A stretch of 64,000 bases of DNA from Mahella australiensis 50-1 BON (GCF_000213255.1 NC_015520.1:124001-188000); one strand, 5' to 3'. Counted from the first letter of the stretch, positions 54,048 to 63,481 are shown. The notes: generated from the letters alone by a model not told the origin. Translations and numbers: made by a program.

Positions 54048-57000
54048 ATGGAAGAATTAAGACAACAGTTTGGTAATCCAGGTAAAGATTACAGGAGTGC
54101 GCCATTCTGGTCATGGAACGATAGGTTAAAACCCGAGGAAGTGGCCTGGCAGATCAGGAACATGAAACAGGCCGGCATGGGCGGTTTTTTCATGCACTCG
54201 CGCGAGGGGCTGGAAACGCCTTTTATGGGCGAAGAGTGGATGGAATGCGTTAAGGCGGCGGTAGATACGGCCAAAGAGGTGGGCATGAACGCCTGGTTGT
54301 ACGACGAGGACCGTTGGCCTTCGGGCTTTGGCGGCGGCATGGTAGCAGCCAAGATAGGCGATGAGGGGCGGGCCAAGCTGCTCACGTTGGTGGAATTGGA
54401 GTCCGGCCAAAAGGTCGAGGGCGTTTTATCGGCTTTCTACATACAAATAGACAGCGAGAAAATAGCGTCGTTGGAACAATTGAATGCAGGCGATACTGTG
54501 ATGTCGGGCAGACGTGCCGTAGGCTTTAGGCGTGAGATATGCGCTAAAAGCGATTGGTTCAATGGCGATGCGTATGCTGACAATCTGAATCCCAAAAGCG
54601 TGCGAGCCTTTATAGAGTCGGTCTATGAGCCGTATTACAAACAATTCGGACACGAATTCGGCAAAACGATACCCGGCATATTTACCGATGAGCCTAACAT
54701 CTTTTCCGGCCATAATCCCGGCATGAAAGGTATACCGTGGACCGATATATTCCCGCAATATTTTGAGCAAAAACGCGGCTACGATATATTACAATTCTTA
54801 CCGTACATATTCTTTGACGGCGATAGATCCATAGAAGTTAGACACGACTATTGGCGTACCATATCGGAATTGTTCGTAGAGGCATACTCCAAGCAACTTG
54901 GCCAATGGTGTGATGAACATGGTTTGGGATTCACCGGTCATTATCTTTATGAAAACGACTTTGCGCTTGCCATACGGTCTGGCGGCAGCGTTATGCCGCA
55001 TTATCAGTATGAGCACCAACCCGGCATAGATATATTGACCGAGTCCATAAGCGAAACGCTGACGGTGAAGCAATGCAGCAGCATGGCCAATCAGTTCGAC
55101 CGCAGCCGCGTAGTGTCAGAGCTTTACGGCTGCACTGGCTGGGACTTCACTTTTGAAGGCCAAAAATGGGTGGGCGATTGGCAGTATGCGTTGGGCGTCA
55201 ATATGCGCTGCCAGCATCTGGCGCTTTATTCGCTGCGCGGTTGCCGTAAACGCGACTATCCCGGATCGTACAACTACAATAATACATGGTGGAAATATAA
55301 CAAAGTAGTCGAGGACTATTTCGCGCGCTTGTCGCTTATGCTCTCATCGGGTAAGGTTAAGCGAGACATATTGGTGGTGCATCCCATAGAGAGCGCGTGG
55401 TGCCGTTATAGTGGTACAAACGATAAAGAGGTCAATGAAATGGGGGCCTCCTTCCAAACACTGTGTGACGGATTGCTGGGCCTGCACCGCGATTTTGACC
55501 TGGGCGATGAGTCCGTTATAGAGGATTATGGGCGCGTCGGAAACGATGAATTTATAATAAATAAAGCGGCATACAAAACCGTGATTCTGCCGCCTATGAT
55601 TACCATAAGGCGCAGTACGGTGAATTTGTTAAAAGCGTTCATGGATAATGGAGGCAAGGTTATAGCAGTAAAACCGTATGCTACCATGATAGATGCTCGC
55701 CCCGACCAAGGGCTGGCCGAGCTGTTTGATCATGAAAATATGACAGTAGTGGATAATGCGATGTGCCAGATAGAAAGCGCGCTGGATAATATAGTACAAC
55801 GCACCATAAGCATAGACGATAAAGCCGGGCAGCAAGATGATGCTTTCATATATATGGAGCGTTATGAGGGCAATAATCATGTGTTCTTCATAGTCAATAC
55901 CGACAGGAGCAGCGGCCATGATGTGCGTATATGGCTAAAAGGCACGGGGCATATAGAACAATGGGATGCGTTGACCGGTGATATCAGGCCGGTATCTGCT
56001 GATATCGAAGATGGATATATGGTATTCGATGCCTCTTTTGGGCCGGCTGGCTCCATGCTGTATGTGATAGATGCGAGCCGTCAACCGGCTGATGTAGCAT
56101 ATGAGCCGGTTAAAGAAGTGGATGCGAGATACATGGGGCCTGTATGCGACTTTGTCCGTACCGATCCGAATGTGCTTACGTTGGATTATTGCCAGTACCG
56201 CTTTGATGGTGAGGATTGGTCGCCGTTTATGCAGGTGTGGCAGGCGCAGGAGGCTATACGCAAGCGTTTGGGTATGCGCTCTGTAGCCGTCAACGGTTTG
56301 GAACAACGCTGGCGCTGGATATATACGCCGCATCCGAACGATGGCGCTCATGTGCAGTTGCGTTTTGCCTTTGATGTAAACGATCGGCCGATAGGTCATG
56401 TATATTTTGTGGTGGAAGGCGCTGAAAACTTTGATATAACTTTTGATGATATGCTCATATCCAATGAGCCGCATGGCTGGTATCTTGATAAGAGCTTCGA
56501 CAAAGTCGAGCTGCCGCTGCTGTTGCCCGGCCGCCATGAGGTGGAATTGAGCTGCAAATATAAAAATAGCATGGAGCTTGAGGATTGTTATATAATAGGC
56601 AATTTCGGCGTAGATCTATTGACCAAAGCCATTATAGACGAACCTGAAAGGCTGCATTTCGGCGACTGGTGCTCACAGGGTTATCCCAATTACCCGGGCG
56701 GCATGATATATAAAGAAAGGGTAGAGCTGCATATAAAAGATGGGCAGAGGGTATATATCGATTTGGGCGAATACAGGGCTACTACGGTAGCTATATGGGT
56801 AAACGGTAATATCGCGGCACATATACCGTGGCGTGCCGCCAACGGGGCCGACATCACCGAATTCTTGCACGATGGAGTAAACGAGATAGGCATAGAGATG
56901 ATGGGCAGTCCGAGGAACATGATGGGCCCGTTGCATCAAAAGAGCGGCAAGCGGCCGTGGACCGATTCTCGCTCATTCCGCACCACTGGATATGAATTTA

Positions 57001-57065
57001 CGCCCGATGAGGTGTTGGTGCCCGAAGGCTGTTTTGGACAGATTAAATTATCCATAATGGAATAA
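54048..57065 (+). CDS. Large cytoplasmic glycoside hydrolase, GH106 (alpha-L-rhamnosidase)-like
   Basis: Predicted to remove rhamnose or a related sugar from pectic oligosaccharides. The 1005-aa protein has no signal peptide. The barrel start resembles GH106: SAPFWSWNDRLKPEEVAWQI, GMGGFFMHSREGLETP and WLYDEDRWPSGFGGG, then a possible catalytic Glu in GIFTDEPNIFSG. Residues about 690-1005 are beta-rich carbohydrate-binding-like modules with GMIYKERVELHI and GANDITEFLHDGVNEI-like turns. A GGGGG site precedes ATG 54048. The family call is by resemblance; related uncharacterised GH2-like families are alternatives. Confidence 0.82.
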   Translation: MEELRQQFGNPGKDYRSAPFWSWNDRLKPEEVAWQIRNMKQAGMGGFFMHSREGLETPFMGEEWMECVKAAVDTAKEVGMNAWLYDEDRWPSGFGGGMVAAKIGDEGRAKLLTLVELESGQKVEGVLSAFYIQIDSEKIASLEQLNAGDTVMSGRRAVGFRREICAKSDWFNGDAYADNLNPKSVRAFIESVYEPYYKQFGHEFGKTIPGIFTDEPNIFSGHNPGMKGIPWTDIFPQYFEQKRGYDILQFLPYIFFDGDRSIEVRHDYWRTISELFVEAYSKQLGQWCDEHGLGFTGHYLYENDFALAIRSGGSVMPHYQYEHQPGIDILTESISETLTVKQCSSMANQFDRSRVVSELYGCTGWDFTFEGQKWVGDWQYALGVNMRCQHLALYSLRGCRKRDYPGSYNYNNTWWKYNKVVEDYFARLSLMLSSGKVKRDILVVHPIESAWCRYSGTNDKEVNEMGASFQTLCDGLLGLHRDFDLGDESVIEDYGRVGNDEFIINKAAYKTVILPPMITIRRSTVNLLKAFMDNGGKVIAVKPYATMIDARPDQGLAELFDHENMTVVDNAMCQIESALDNIVQRTISIDDKAGQQDDAFIYMERYEGNNHVFFIVNTDRSSGHDVRIWLKGTGHIEQWDALTGDIRPVSADIEDGYMVFDASFGPAGSMLYVIDASRQPADVAYEPVKEVDARYMGPVCDFVRTDPNVLTLDYCQYRFDGEDWSPFMQVWQAQEAIRKRLGMRSVAVNGLEQRWRWIYTPHPNDGAHVQLRFAFDVNDRPIGHVYFVVEGAENFDITFDDMLISNEPHGWYLDKSFDKVELPLLLPGRHEVELSCKYKNSMELEDCYIIGNFGVDLLTKAIIDEPERLHFGDWCSQGYPNYPGGMIYKERVELHIKDGQRVYIDLGEYRATTVAIWVNGNIAAHIPWRAANGADITEFLHDGVNEIGIEMMGSPRNMMGPLHQKSGKRPWTDSRSFRTTGYEFTPDEVLVPEGCFGQIKLSIME

Positions 57066-57079
57066 CCATTGCTCCTTTT

Positions 57080-57110
57080 AAGAAGCGCTCCTATTGATGG
57101 AGCGCTTCTT
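57080..57110. terminator. Bidirectional terminator overlapping the araM 3' end
   Basis: AAGAAGCGCTCC pairs exactly with GGAGCGCTTCTT across a 7-base loop, followed by TTTTG. For the forward glycosidase it is a normal intrinsic terminator 14 bp past the stop. Its right arm and loop also encode the last residues (KEALHQ) of the reverse-strand AraM gene. Confidence 0.85.
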
Positions 57111-58512
57111 TTGCTATAATGCTGGATATATCCTGCAAACAGCCTATATCATCGGCTAGGCGCAGTACGGTATAACGCGTGCGTATATACATGGCATTGA
57201 GCAGCGTTTGTTGCAGTAAGCTGGCATCCACATTTATATGCTCGGCGCTGTGTGCCGCACCGGCACTGGCCAAGAGGTGTTTTATTTCTCCCGGATTCGG
57301 TACGGATGATAGCAACGCTTCTCTTATGGCAGGCCACATCTGTGCTATATGCTGTGCGCGCTGCTTTTGCTCATCTTCGGGCAGCCATACGCTTGAGCTC
57401 TCAGCCATGACCTCATCGGCCAAAGGGCCAAAGGCATCGGCTATACGTTGGCGGCGCGTGCTTGGGCTTATCGGCGTATATGCGTCGGCCAGGGCCTTTA
57501 TCTGTGTCTCGTCCATATCTATCAGTTTTTTGTAAACCGAGGCTATCACAGGAGTGGCTATGCCGACCTTGGCGCCGTGGTATGGCTGCTCGAGTCCTTT
57601 TTGAGCAAACATCATCTCCCAGTAGTGTGCCATATGATGTTCGCTGCCCGAAGCCGGCCGCGAATTACCCACCAGCATCATAGCCACGCCCGATAATATA
57701 AGGCCCTCCATCAACGCCTTTATGGCATCGGGTTTGCGCTGGCGTATGCCAGAAGGGTCGGACAGGCATTTTTGCACGGCGGAGTTCATCATATCAAAGG
57801 ATGTCTGGCATAGATATTCGCCGTCGAGCACATGGCTCAGTTTCCAATCCAGGAGCGCGGTCAGTTTGCCGACCATATCGCCGAAGCCTGCCGCTATCAT
57901 AGAAGAAGGTGCGTTGCACAGCACGTCCGTATCAGCTATTATGGCTGTCGGATGCGTGCCGGGTACCGTGCGCTTGAAACCGTCCATGAGCAGTGGCACC
58001 ACAGTGGATGCGTATCCGTCCACCGAAGGCGCGGTCGGTATGCTTACATACGGTATGCCGGTGCGCGAGCTGACAAAGCGCACCAAGTCGTTTATGGTGC
58101 CCGAACCTATGGCCAACAAAAAAGAGGTGTCGGGCTTCAGTGCCACCATGATGCGCACTATTGAGCGTTCGTCTGTGGCTATGGCATCGGCCGGCTCCCA
58201 CGGCGAGGCTATGCCGGGCTGCGATGCTGGCATTTCATCAGCGCCGTACTCGACGCTTGGCCTTTTTAACATGCATATATCTGTATCTAAACTATGATTT
58301 GTCAGCGCTTCATATACCTTTGCACCTGCGGCTTTATATGTATTGTCGTCGGCTACCAAAAGAGCGCTGCCACCTGTAAACAGCTTGCGGCATACATCGG
58401 GTATGTGGTTTATAGCGCCGCTTTCCACCTCTATATGTTTTATAAGGACCTCGTGTCTGCGGCCGCAGTCGCATTCTATGCTCCTGCCAGCCAGATCTGA
58501 TATATCGTACAT
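57091..58512 (-). CDS. araM: sn-Glycerol-1-phosphate dehydrogenase, AraM/EgsA-like
   Basis: Reduces dihydroxyacetone phosphate to sn-glycerol 1-phosphate, an archaeal-type activity also known from Bacillus AraM. The nucleotide loop is AIGSGTINDLVRFVSSRTG, followed by PYVSIPTAPSVDGYAS with a metal-binding Asp; further His ligands are probably in GSEHHMAHYWE and PYHGAKVGIA. At 473 aa it is longer than the usual 390-400; the extra length is in the Cys-rich N-terminus (IECDCGRRHEV) and the helical C-terminus. The next gene upstream, a nucleoside phosphorylase, stops 15 bp before its start. Association with sugar loci fits Bacillus, where araM is in the arabinose operon. Confidence 0.88.
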   Translation of the reverse strand: MYDISDLAGRSIECDCGRRHEVLIKHIEVESGAINHIPDVCRKLFTGGSALLVADDNTYKAAGAKVYEALTNHSLDTDICMLKRPSVEYGADEMPASQPGIASPWEPADAIATDERSIVRIMVALKPDTSFLLAIGSGTINDLVRFVSSRTGIPYVSIPTAPSVDGYASTVVPLLMDGFKRTVPGTHPTAIIADTDVLCNAPSSMIAAGFGDMVGKLTALLDWKLSHVLDGEYLCQTSFDMMNSAVQKCLSDPSGIRQRKPDAIKALMEGLILSGVAMMLVGNSRPASGSEHHMAHYWEMMFAQKGLEQPYHGAKVGIATPVIASVYKKLIDMDETQIKALADAYTPISPSTRRQRIADAFGPLADEVMAESSSVWLPEDEQKQRAQHIAQMWPAIREALLSSVPNPGEIKHLLASAGAAHSAEHINVDASLLQQTLLNAMYIRTRYTVLRLADDIGCLQDISSIIAKEALHQ

Positions 58513-58527
58513 TTCATGTCAACCTTT

Positions 58528-59853
58528 CTAAAATGATTCTACGCCGTCCCTGCTGACCAGCGCATGTATGAGCTTAGGCCTTGCCACCGGCTTTTCTGTC
58601 ATTTGTATGGAGCTTAATATATCAGGCAGGACCTGGCTTAGTTTTTGCCGGTCATTGGTGTGAACGACGGCTATCGTTTCGCCCTTGCGTACAAAATCCC
58701 CCACCTTTTTGTTCAGCATGATGCCTGCCGACAGGTCTATGCTGTCATCTTTTATCATGCGGCCGGCGCCCAGCCTCATGGCGCACAGGCCGAGGTTTTC
58801 AGCGCTGAGGGACGATATGTACGCGTTATTTTCAGCTTTTATTTCGTATTTAATCCTTGCCTGAGTTAGCAGGGAATAATCATCCAGCGCATCGGCATTT
58901 CCGCCCTGGACTTCAACCATCTGCTTGAGTTTTGCAAAACCGCTGCCTGATTCGAGCGCGTGTTCAAGCTCAGCCACAGCCTCTTCCCTCGTACTTGCTA
59001 TACCGGCTAGCATAAGCATATAGCTGCCCAAGAACATGCATACGTCCAATAAATCCCTGTGTCCGCGACCCTTCAATGTTTCGCAGGCCTCTATCACCTC
59101 AAGTGAATTGCCGATGGCCAGGCCCAGCGGCTGATTCATGTCAGTGATGGCGGCCATCGTTCTCTTACCGGCGCTTTCGCCTATGTTTACCATGATATCG
59201 GCGAGCTCCAAGGCGCTTTTATAATCCTTCATGAATGCGCCCTGGCCGACCTTTACGTCCAGAACTATGGCATCAGCGCCTGCCGCCAGCTTTTTGCTCA
59301 TGATGGAGCTGGCGATGAGCGGCATGATATCGACGGTGGCGGTGACATCCCTCAGAGCATACAGCTTTTTATCGGCGGGAGCCAGGTCGTCGGTCTGACT
59401 TATTATGGCCAAGCCTATGCTGTTTACGTTTCTTATGAACTCGTCCATAGATAGCGATGTCCTCATGCCTGGTATGGCCTCGAGCTTATCTATGGTACCG
59501 CCGGTGTGGCCCAAGCCTCTGCCGGCCATCTTGGCCACAGGAGCGCCGCATGCTGCTACCAGCGGCGCCAGTACCAGAGTAGTGGTATCGGCCACGCCGC
59601 CGGTACTGTGCTTGTCCACCTTGACGCCGTTTATGGCCGAGAGATCGGCCATTTTGCCCGAGTGCGCCATCGCCATGGTGAAGTCGGCGGTTTCCCGCTT
59701 GCTCATGCCTGTGAAATAGACGGCCATCATAAGCGCCGCCATCTGATAATCCGGTATGCTGTCTGCGGTATAGGCGCTTATGACATACTCGATTTCCTCC
59801 TCGGCAAGCTCGTGCCCGTTCCTCTTTTTCTTTATAAGGTCAACCATGTTCAT
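58528..59853 (-). CDS. pdp: Pyrimidine-nucleoside phosphorylase
   Basis: Splits uridine or thymidine with phosphate to base and (deoxy)ribose 1-phosphate. The signature is KVDKHSTGGVADTTTLVLAP, with GLGHTGGTIDKLEAIPG; SAIVLDVKVGQGAFMK (here AIVLDVKVGQGAFM) forms part of the active site, and the C-terminal domain ends with AGIMLNKKVGDFVRKGE. 441 aa. GAGGTATAGAAC lies before ATG 59853; ATG 59847 (MVDLIKKKR) is an alternative. It and araM appear to form one reverse-strand transcript. Confidence 0.95.
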   Translation of the reverse strand: MNMVDLIKKKRNGHELAEEEIEYVISAYTADSIPDYQMAALMMAVYFTGMSKRETADFTMAMAHSGKMADLSAINGVKVDKHSTGGVADTTTLVLAPLVAACGAPVAKMAGRGLGHTGGTIDKLEAIPGMRTSLSMDEFIRNVNSIGLAIISQTDDLAPADKKLYALRDVTATVDIMPLIASSIMSKKLAAGADAIVLDVKVGQGAFMKDYKSALELADIMVNIGESAGKRTMAAITDMNQPLGLAIGNSLEVIEACETLKGRGHRDLLDVCMFLGSYMLMLAGIASTREEAVAELEHALESGSGFAKLKQMVEVQGGNADALDDYSLLTQARIKYEIKAENNAYISSLSAENLGLCAMRLGAGRMIKDDSIDLSAGIMLNKKVGDFVRKGETIAVVHTNDRQKLSQVLPDILSSIQMTEKPVARPKLIHALVSRDGVESF

Positions 59854-59909
59854 GTTCTATACCTCGCTTATCTCTGCTTTGGATATTATATCATAATATC
59901 CAAGATAGA

Positions 59910-61886
59910 TTAACTCACGATCTTATAATATGTTCTTGCGGTCAAGGTGTATACGGTAATATAAAAGGCAGCGAAGATGATGATGATCACGGCTGTACAC
60001 ACGGCAAACAACGCAATGTTGGTGAGGTTGAGCACGAAAAGCAGTTTTGTCATGATCTTGAATGCGAAGGCCACATGGATGGCCGCTGTAATGAGCGGCA
60101 GGAAAAATACGCTTAATACCTGGCTGCGGATGGATTTCTTGATCTCATCGCGGCTCATGCCCACCTTCTGCATAATCTCGAAACGCTTTTTATCGTCGTA
60201 GCCCTCGGCTATCTGCTTATAGTAGATTATAAGCACTGTCGCCGCTATAAACAGTATGCCGAGGAATAGGCCGAGAAAGAATAAACCACCGTAAGTGGCA
60301 TAAAAGCCATCCTTAGCGTCTTCGACACATTCGGCATAAATGTCTATGCCGGCATCTTTTATGGCTTTACTTAACGATGCTGTTAGGGCGGATTGAACGC
60401 TTTTACCGCCGGCAACATCGAAGCTGTAATAATACGAGAATCCTGGAGTACCCGTACCATTGCCGTTCATGGAATCGTAAACGCGATTTATGGTATCCAT
60501 GCTGTCGACCACTATGAAATAGCTGTCGATAAGCTTTTCACCTATTGTGTCTGCCGCATCGAAAGATGTCAGGCGCTCTTTAACCGAAAGCTTAAAACCG
60601 TTAAAGCTTACAGTATCAGCCGGTATATTGCCGCGCACAACATAGAGCAGCGCTTCATCGCTTTTTAATGAAACCGATTTGCCTTCCATTTCATTATAAT
60701 CATCGAGCAGAACAAAATATATGACAGCTCTATTATTGGCATAATAATTAATCGTTTGCTCTGCGGTAAAAGCTGCGCCGTTTTGGATTGTGTAGAAATC
60801 CACAAAACGGCTGCGAACCACATTCTTAGGGATAACACCGGCTGCCGCCGTCTGTTTCTCGATAATGTCGTCCAGCGCGGTCACCTGTTCTTCCGAAACA
60901 CCGCCCATTGTGAGAATAATATTCCTTGGGAAGCGCGTGCGCAGTATATCCTCCATTCCTATATACGTGGAAAATGTGATGGCCAGCATGACGATCACCG
61001 CGGTGGACAATATGCAAATATTAGCCAGACCGACGGCATTTTGTTTCATGCGATAGATCATGCCCGAAACCGAAACGAAATGCTCCGGCTTATAATAATA
61101 TCGCTTGTTTTTGCGTAACATCTTCAAGACTGCTATGCTTCCGGCGGTAAATAGGCAGTAGGTACCGATTATAACCAGCACTACGGCTATGAAAAAGATG
61201 TTCAAAGCATTCAAGGGTGCTTCTATGGTCAGAGCGATATAATATCCCAGGCTGAGGCATAACGCTCCGATTATGGCTGTGAGCCATTTCGTCTTGGGCT
61301 CTTTTTCACCGACATCGCCACCTTTGAGCAGCTCGATGGGCTTTGACAGATGCACCTGGTAAACGTTATATATGAGGTTCACGGCAAAGATTGCAATAAA
61401 AAGCATCGCTGTGGTGGAAACAGCCGTTAGCGGGACCTCAAAACCAAAGGTGGCCTTAAAGGATATTATCTTAAAAAGCAATAAAATGATCAGCTTGCTG
61501 AAAAGTATCCCTGCCCCGATGCCGATGCCAAGGCTTATAAGGGCGATAAAAAAGGTTTCGTAAAACATGATCCCGGCTATATGCTTTTTCTCCATGCCCA
61601 AAATGTTAAAAAGGCCGAATTCCTTTTTGCGCCGCTTTATCAAGAAACTGTTGGTGTAAAATAAAAATATGACCGAAAAGATACCGATTATTATCTGCCC
61701 AAAAGACAATATATTTCTTATCGTACTGCTGTCGCTTATGCTGCCCAGGTCCTTTGCCGCTGTCAAAAAGGCCATATTGTAGAACATGGCGATTATCCCG
61801 ATGCAGGTCAATATATAAGGGATATAAGCCTGAGTGTTCTTTTTGATGTTGTTCACAGCCAGCCTGGCATACAAGGATTTACTCAC
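59910..61886 (-). CDS. bceB: FtsX-type ABC transporter permease, BceB/YxdM-like
   Basis: Permease of a peptide-antibiotic resistance (bacitracin-type) exporter. Ten membrane spans are expected: one near the N-terminus (ILTCIGIIAMFYNMAFL), three more before residue 180, a group near 200-320, a large extracellular domain of about 200 residues (roughly 315-525) that is the BceB sensor hallmark, and a final group. RRKKEFGLFNILGMEKKHI is the family's cytoplasmic motif. GTG 61886 is chosen: GGAGG lies 8 bp upstream and the frame overlaps the ATPase stop by 8 bp (GTGAGTAA). Confidence 0.92.
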   Translation of the reverse strand: MSKSLYARLAVNNIKKNTQAYIPYILTCIGIIAMFYNMAFLTAAKDLGSISDSSTIRNILSFGQIIIGIFSVIFLFYTNSFLIKRRKKEFGLFNILGMEKKHIAGIMFYETFFIALISLGIGIGAGILFSKLIILLLFKIISFKATFGFEVPLTAVSTTAMLFIAIFAVNLIYNVYQVHLSKPIELLKGGDVGEKEPKTKWLTAIIGALCLSLGYYIALTIEAPLNALNIFFIAVVLVIIGTYCLFTAGSIAVLKMLRKNKRYYYKPEHFVSVSGMIYRMKQNAVGLANICILSTAVIVMLAITFSTYIGMEDILRTRFPRNIILTMGGVSEEQVTALDDIIEKQTAAAGVIPKNVVRSRFVDFYTIQNGAAFTAEQTINYYANNRAVIYFVLLDDYNEMEGKSVSLKSDEALLYVVRGNIPADTVSFNGFKLSVKERLTSFDAADTIGEKLIDSYFIVVDSMDTINRVYDSMNGNGTGTPGFSYYYSFDVAGGKSVQSALTASLSKAIKDAGIDIYAECVEDAKDGFYATYGGLFFLGLFLGILFIAATVLIIYYKQIAEGYDDKKRFEIMQKVGMSRDEIKKSIRSQVLSVFFLPLITAAIHVAFAFKIMTKLLFVLNLTNIALFAVCTAVIIIIFAAFYITVYTLTARTYYKIVS

Positions 61887-62646
61887 CTCTGGCACCTCCC
61901 GTCGCTATCATCGTTAGGGTGTCCGAGATTCTTTGATACATCTGTTCATCGGACAGCGATGCCTTGTAAAGCTGGTGATATACCTCTCCGTCCTTTATGA
62001 AGAGCACTCTTTTGGCATGGCTGGCGGCTTTTATGCTGTGTGTAACCATGAGGATCGTTTGCCCGTCGTCGTTTATTTCTGCAAATAGTTTCAGCAGCCC
62101 TTCGGTGGTATGGGAGTCCAATAAGCCGGTGGGCTCATCGGCTAGTATGAGCTGCGGCCTCGTGATGAGGGCGCGCGCTACGGCCGTCCTTTGTTTCTGA
62201 CCGCCCGAAACCTCATAAGGGTATTTCATAAGGATGTCGGCGATTTTGAGTTTTTCGGCGATGGCTTTCAGCCTGCCGATCATTTCATTATAGCGCTTCC
62301 CGGCCAGTACCAGAGGCAAAAGGATATTATCCTCGATGGAAAATGTATCGAGCAGATTAAAGTCCTGAAATACGAAGCCGAGATTATCCCGCCTGAATGC
62401 TGATATCTCCATTTCGCCGATCGATGTTATGCTTTTGCCATTCAGCAGCACATCGCCGCCAGTAGGCTTATCGAGCGCGGCGATAATGTTGAGAAGCGTC
62501 GTCTTGCCAGATCCGGACTCACCCATGATGGCGACGTATTCGCCCTGATCTATCGAAAAGGATACGTTGGCAAGGGCCTGAACGGGATTTCCTCCGAATC
62601 TCGTGGTATATATCTTCTTTAAGTTTATAACTTCCAAAAGTGGCAT
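61879..62646 (-). CDS. bceA: ABC transporter ATPase, BceA-like
   Basis: ATP-hydrolysing subunit of the Bce-type exporter. Walker A is GESGSGKTT, the signature is VSGGQKQRTAVARAL, Walker B is LILADEPTGLLD, and H-loop VTHS is present. Length 255 aa fits the MacB/BceA group. ATG 62646 has GGAGG 8 bp upstream; the ATG at 62661 lies before that site and is less likely. It is co-translated with the permease. Candidate regulator sites lie 30-110 bp upstream. Confidence 0.94.
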   Translation of the reverse strand: MPLLEVINLKKIYTTRFGGNPVQALANVSFSIDQGEYVAIMGESGSGKTTLLNIIAALDKPTGGDVLLNGKSITSIGEMEISAFRRDNLGFVFQDFNLLDTFSIEDNILLPLVLAGKRYNEMIGRLKAIAEKLKIADILMKYPYEVSGGQKQRTAVARALITRPQLILADEPTGLLDSHTTEGLLKLFAEINDDGQTILMVTHSIKAASHAKRVLFIKDGEVYHQLYKASLSDEQMYQRISDTLTMIATGGARGE

Positions 62647-62678
62647 ATCATATTCCTCCATTGTCTTTCTTCCCGTCC

Positions 62679-62758
62679 ATTATAGCAAAAAGTGAAAATA
62701 CCATGCCATTGCTTTGTCTTACATTTTTGCCTCCAACCTTACATTTTGGTAACTGTAA
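62679..62758 (-). promoter_or_regulatory. bceAB promoter with likely BceR-type operator repeats
   Basis: On the reverse strand, TATAAT lies at 62684-62679. Upstream of it AAAATGTAAG occurs twice with a 20-bp period (about 62738-62748 and 62718-62727), and TTACA/TGTAA (62739 and 62754) form an inverted pair; a third AAAATGTAA lies at 62764 on the other strand. The arrangement resembles BceR-like activator sites placed directly upstream of a weak -35. Confidence 0.6.
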
Positions 62759-62879
62759 TTCGTAAAATGTAAAAATTGATATCAACAGAGATATAAAACC
62801 TTTGCCTGTTCATGGAGGTGAATTGCTTCTGGAATGTTGTGTATCAATAAAATTACATGCACTCGCAGAAAATTTACTA

Positions 62880-62934
62880 TTGATTTTTTTATACTATTGT
62901 TGTACAATATATGATACAATACATTGTACAACAA
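62880..62934 (+). promoter_or_regulatory. Promoter and operator of the toxin-antitoxin pair
   Basis: TTGATT (62880-62885), a 17-bp spacer and TACAAT (62903-62908) form a promoter. TTGTTGTACAAT (62897-62908) is inverted as ATTGTACAACAA (62923-62934), so the left arm covers the -10 box. This is a good candidate site for autorepression by the antitoxin. Confidence 0.72.
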
Positions 62935-62955
62935 CAATGAAAGGGGCGAAACAAT

Positions 62956-63228
62956 ATGCTGGCTGTTAATTATTCTACCATAAGGAATAAATTGAAAGAT
63001 TATTGCGATAAAGCAACTGATGATAACGAGACGATAATTATAACAAGGAAAAATGAAAAGAACGTTGTTTTAATGAGCCTAGACGAGTATAACAACCTCA
63101 TGGAAAATTTATTCATCATGAGCAACAAAAAATACTATGAGCGCCTTTTGGAAAGCAAAAAGCAGATCGAGCGCGGTGATGTTGTAATGAAAACAACAGA
63201 GGAACTGGACTCATTAACGAATGAATAA
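62956..63228 (+). CDS. yefM: YefM/Phd-family antitoxin
   Basis: Neutralises the adjacent toxin and represses the operon. The 90-aa protein starts MLAVNYSTIRNKLKDYCDKATDDNETIIITRKN, the standard YefM DNA-binding N-terminus, with VVLMSLDEYNNLMEN following; the charged C-terminus binds the toxin. It overlaps the toxin gene by 8 bp (ATGAATAA). The operator is just upstream. Confidence 0.93.
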   Translation: MLAVNYSTIRNKLKDYCDKATDDNETIIITRKNEKNVVLMSLDEYNNLMENLFIMSNKKYYERLLESKKQIERGDVVMKTTEELDSLTNE

Positions 63229-63481
63229 GGTTTTTTCCGACATCGCATGGGAAGATTATACTCGGTGGCTTATAGAGGACAAAAAGATAGTCAAAAAAAT
63301 AAATGATATTATCAAAGATATAGAACGTAACGGTTATAATGGCATAGGCAAGCCTGAAGCACTAAGACATGAGCTAGCCGGATACTGGAGCAGAAGAATT
63401 ACAGATAAAGATAGGTTAATCTACAAAATCGAAGATGCCACCATCTATATTTTAAGCTGCAAGGGGCATTATAATGATTAA
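63221..63481 (+). CDS. yoeB: YoeB-family mRNA interferase toxin
   Basis: Ribosome-dependent RNase toxin, 86 aa. The start FSDIAWEDYTRWLIEDKKIVKKIN and the core GKPEALRHELAGYWSRRITDKDRLIYKI, ending SCKGHYND, match YoeB closely; the catalytic Glu, Arg, His and terminal Tyr are present (GYWSRRI, KGHY). Translational coupling to the antitoxin is by the 8-bp overlap. It is convergent with the kinase gene, ending 17 bp from its stop. Confidence 0.94.
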   Translation: MNKVFSDIAWEDYTRWLIEDKKIVKKINDIIKDIERNGYNGIGKPEALRHELAGYWSRRITDKDRLIYKIEDATIYILSCKGHYND

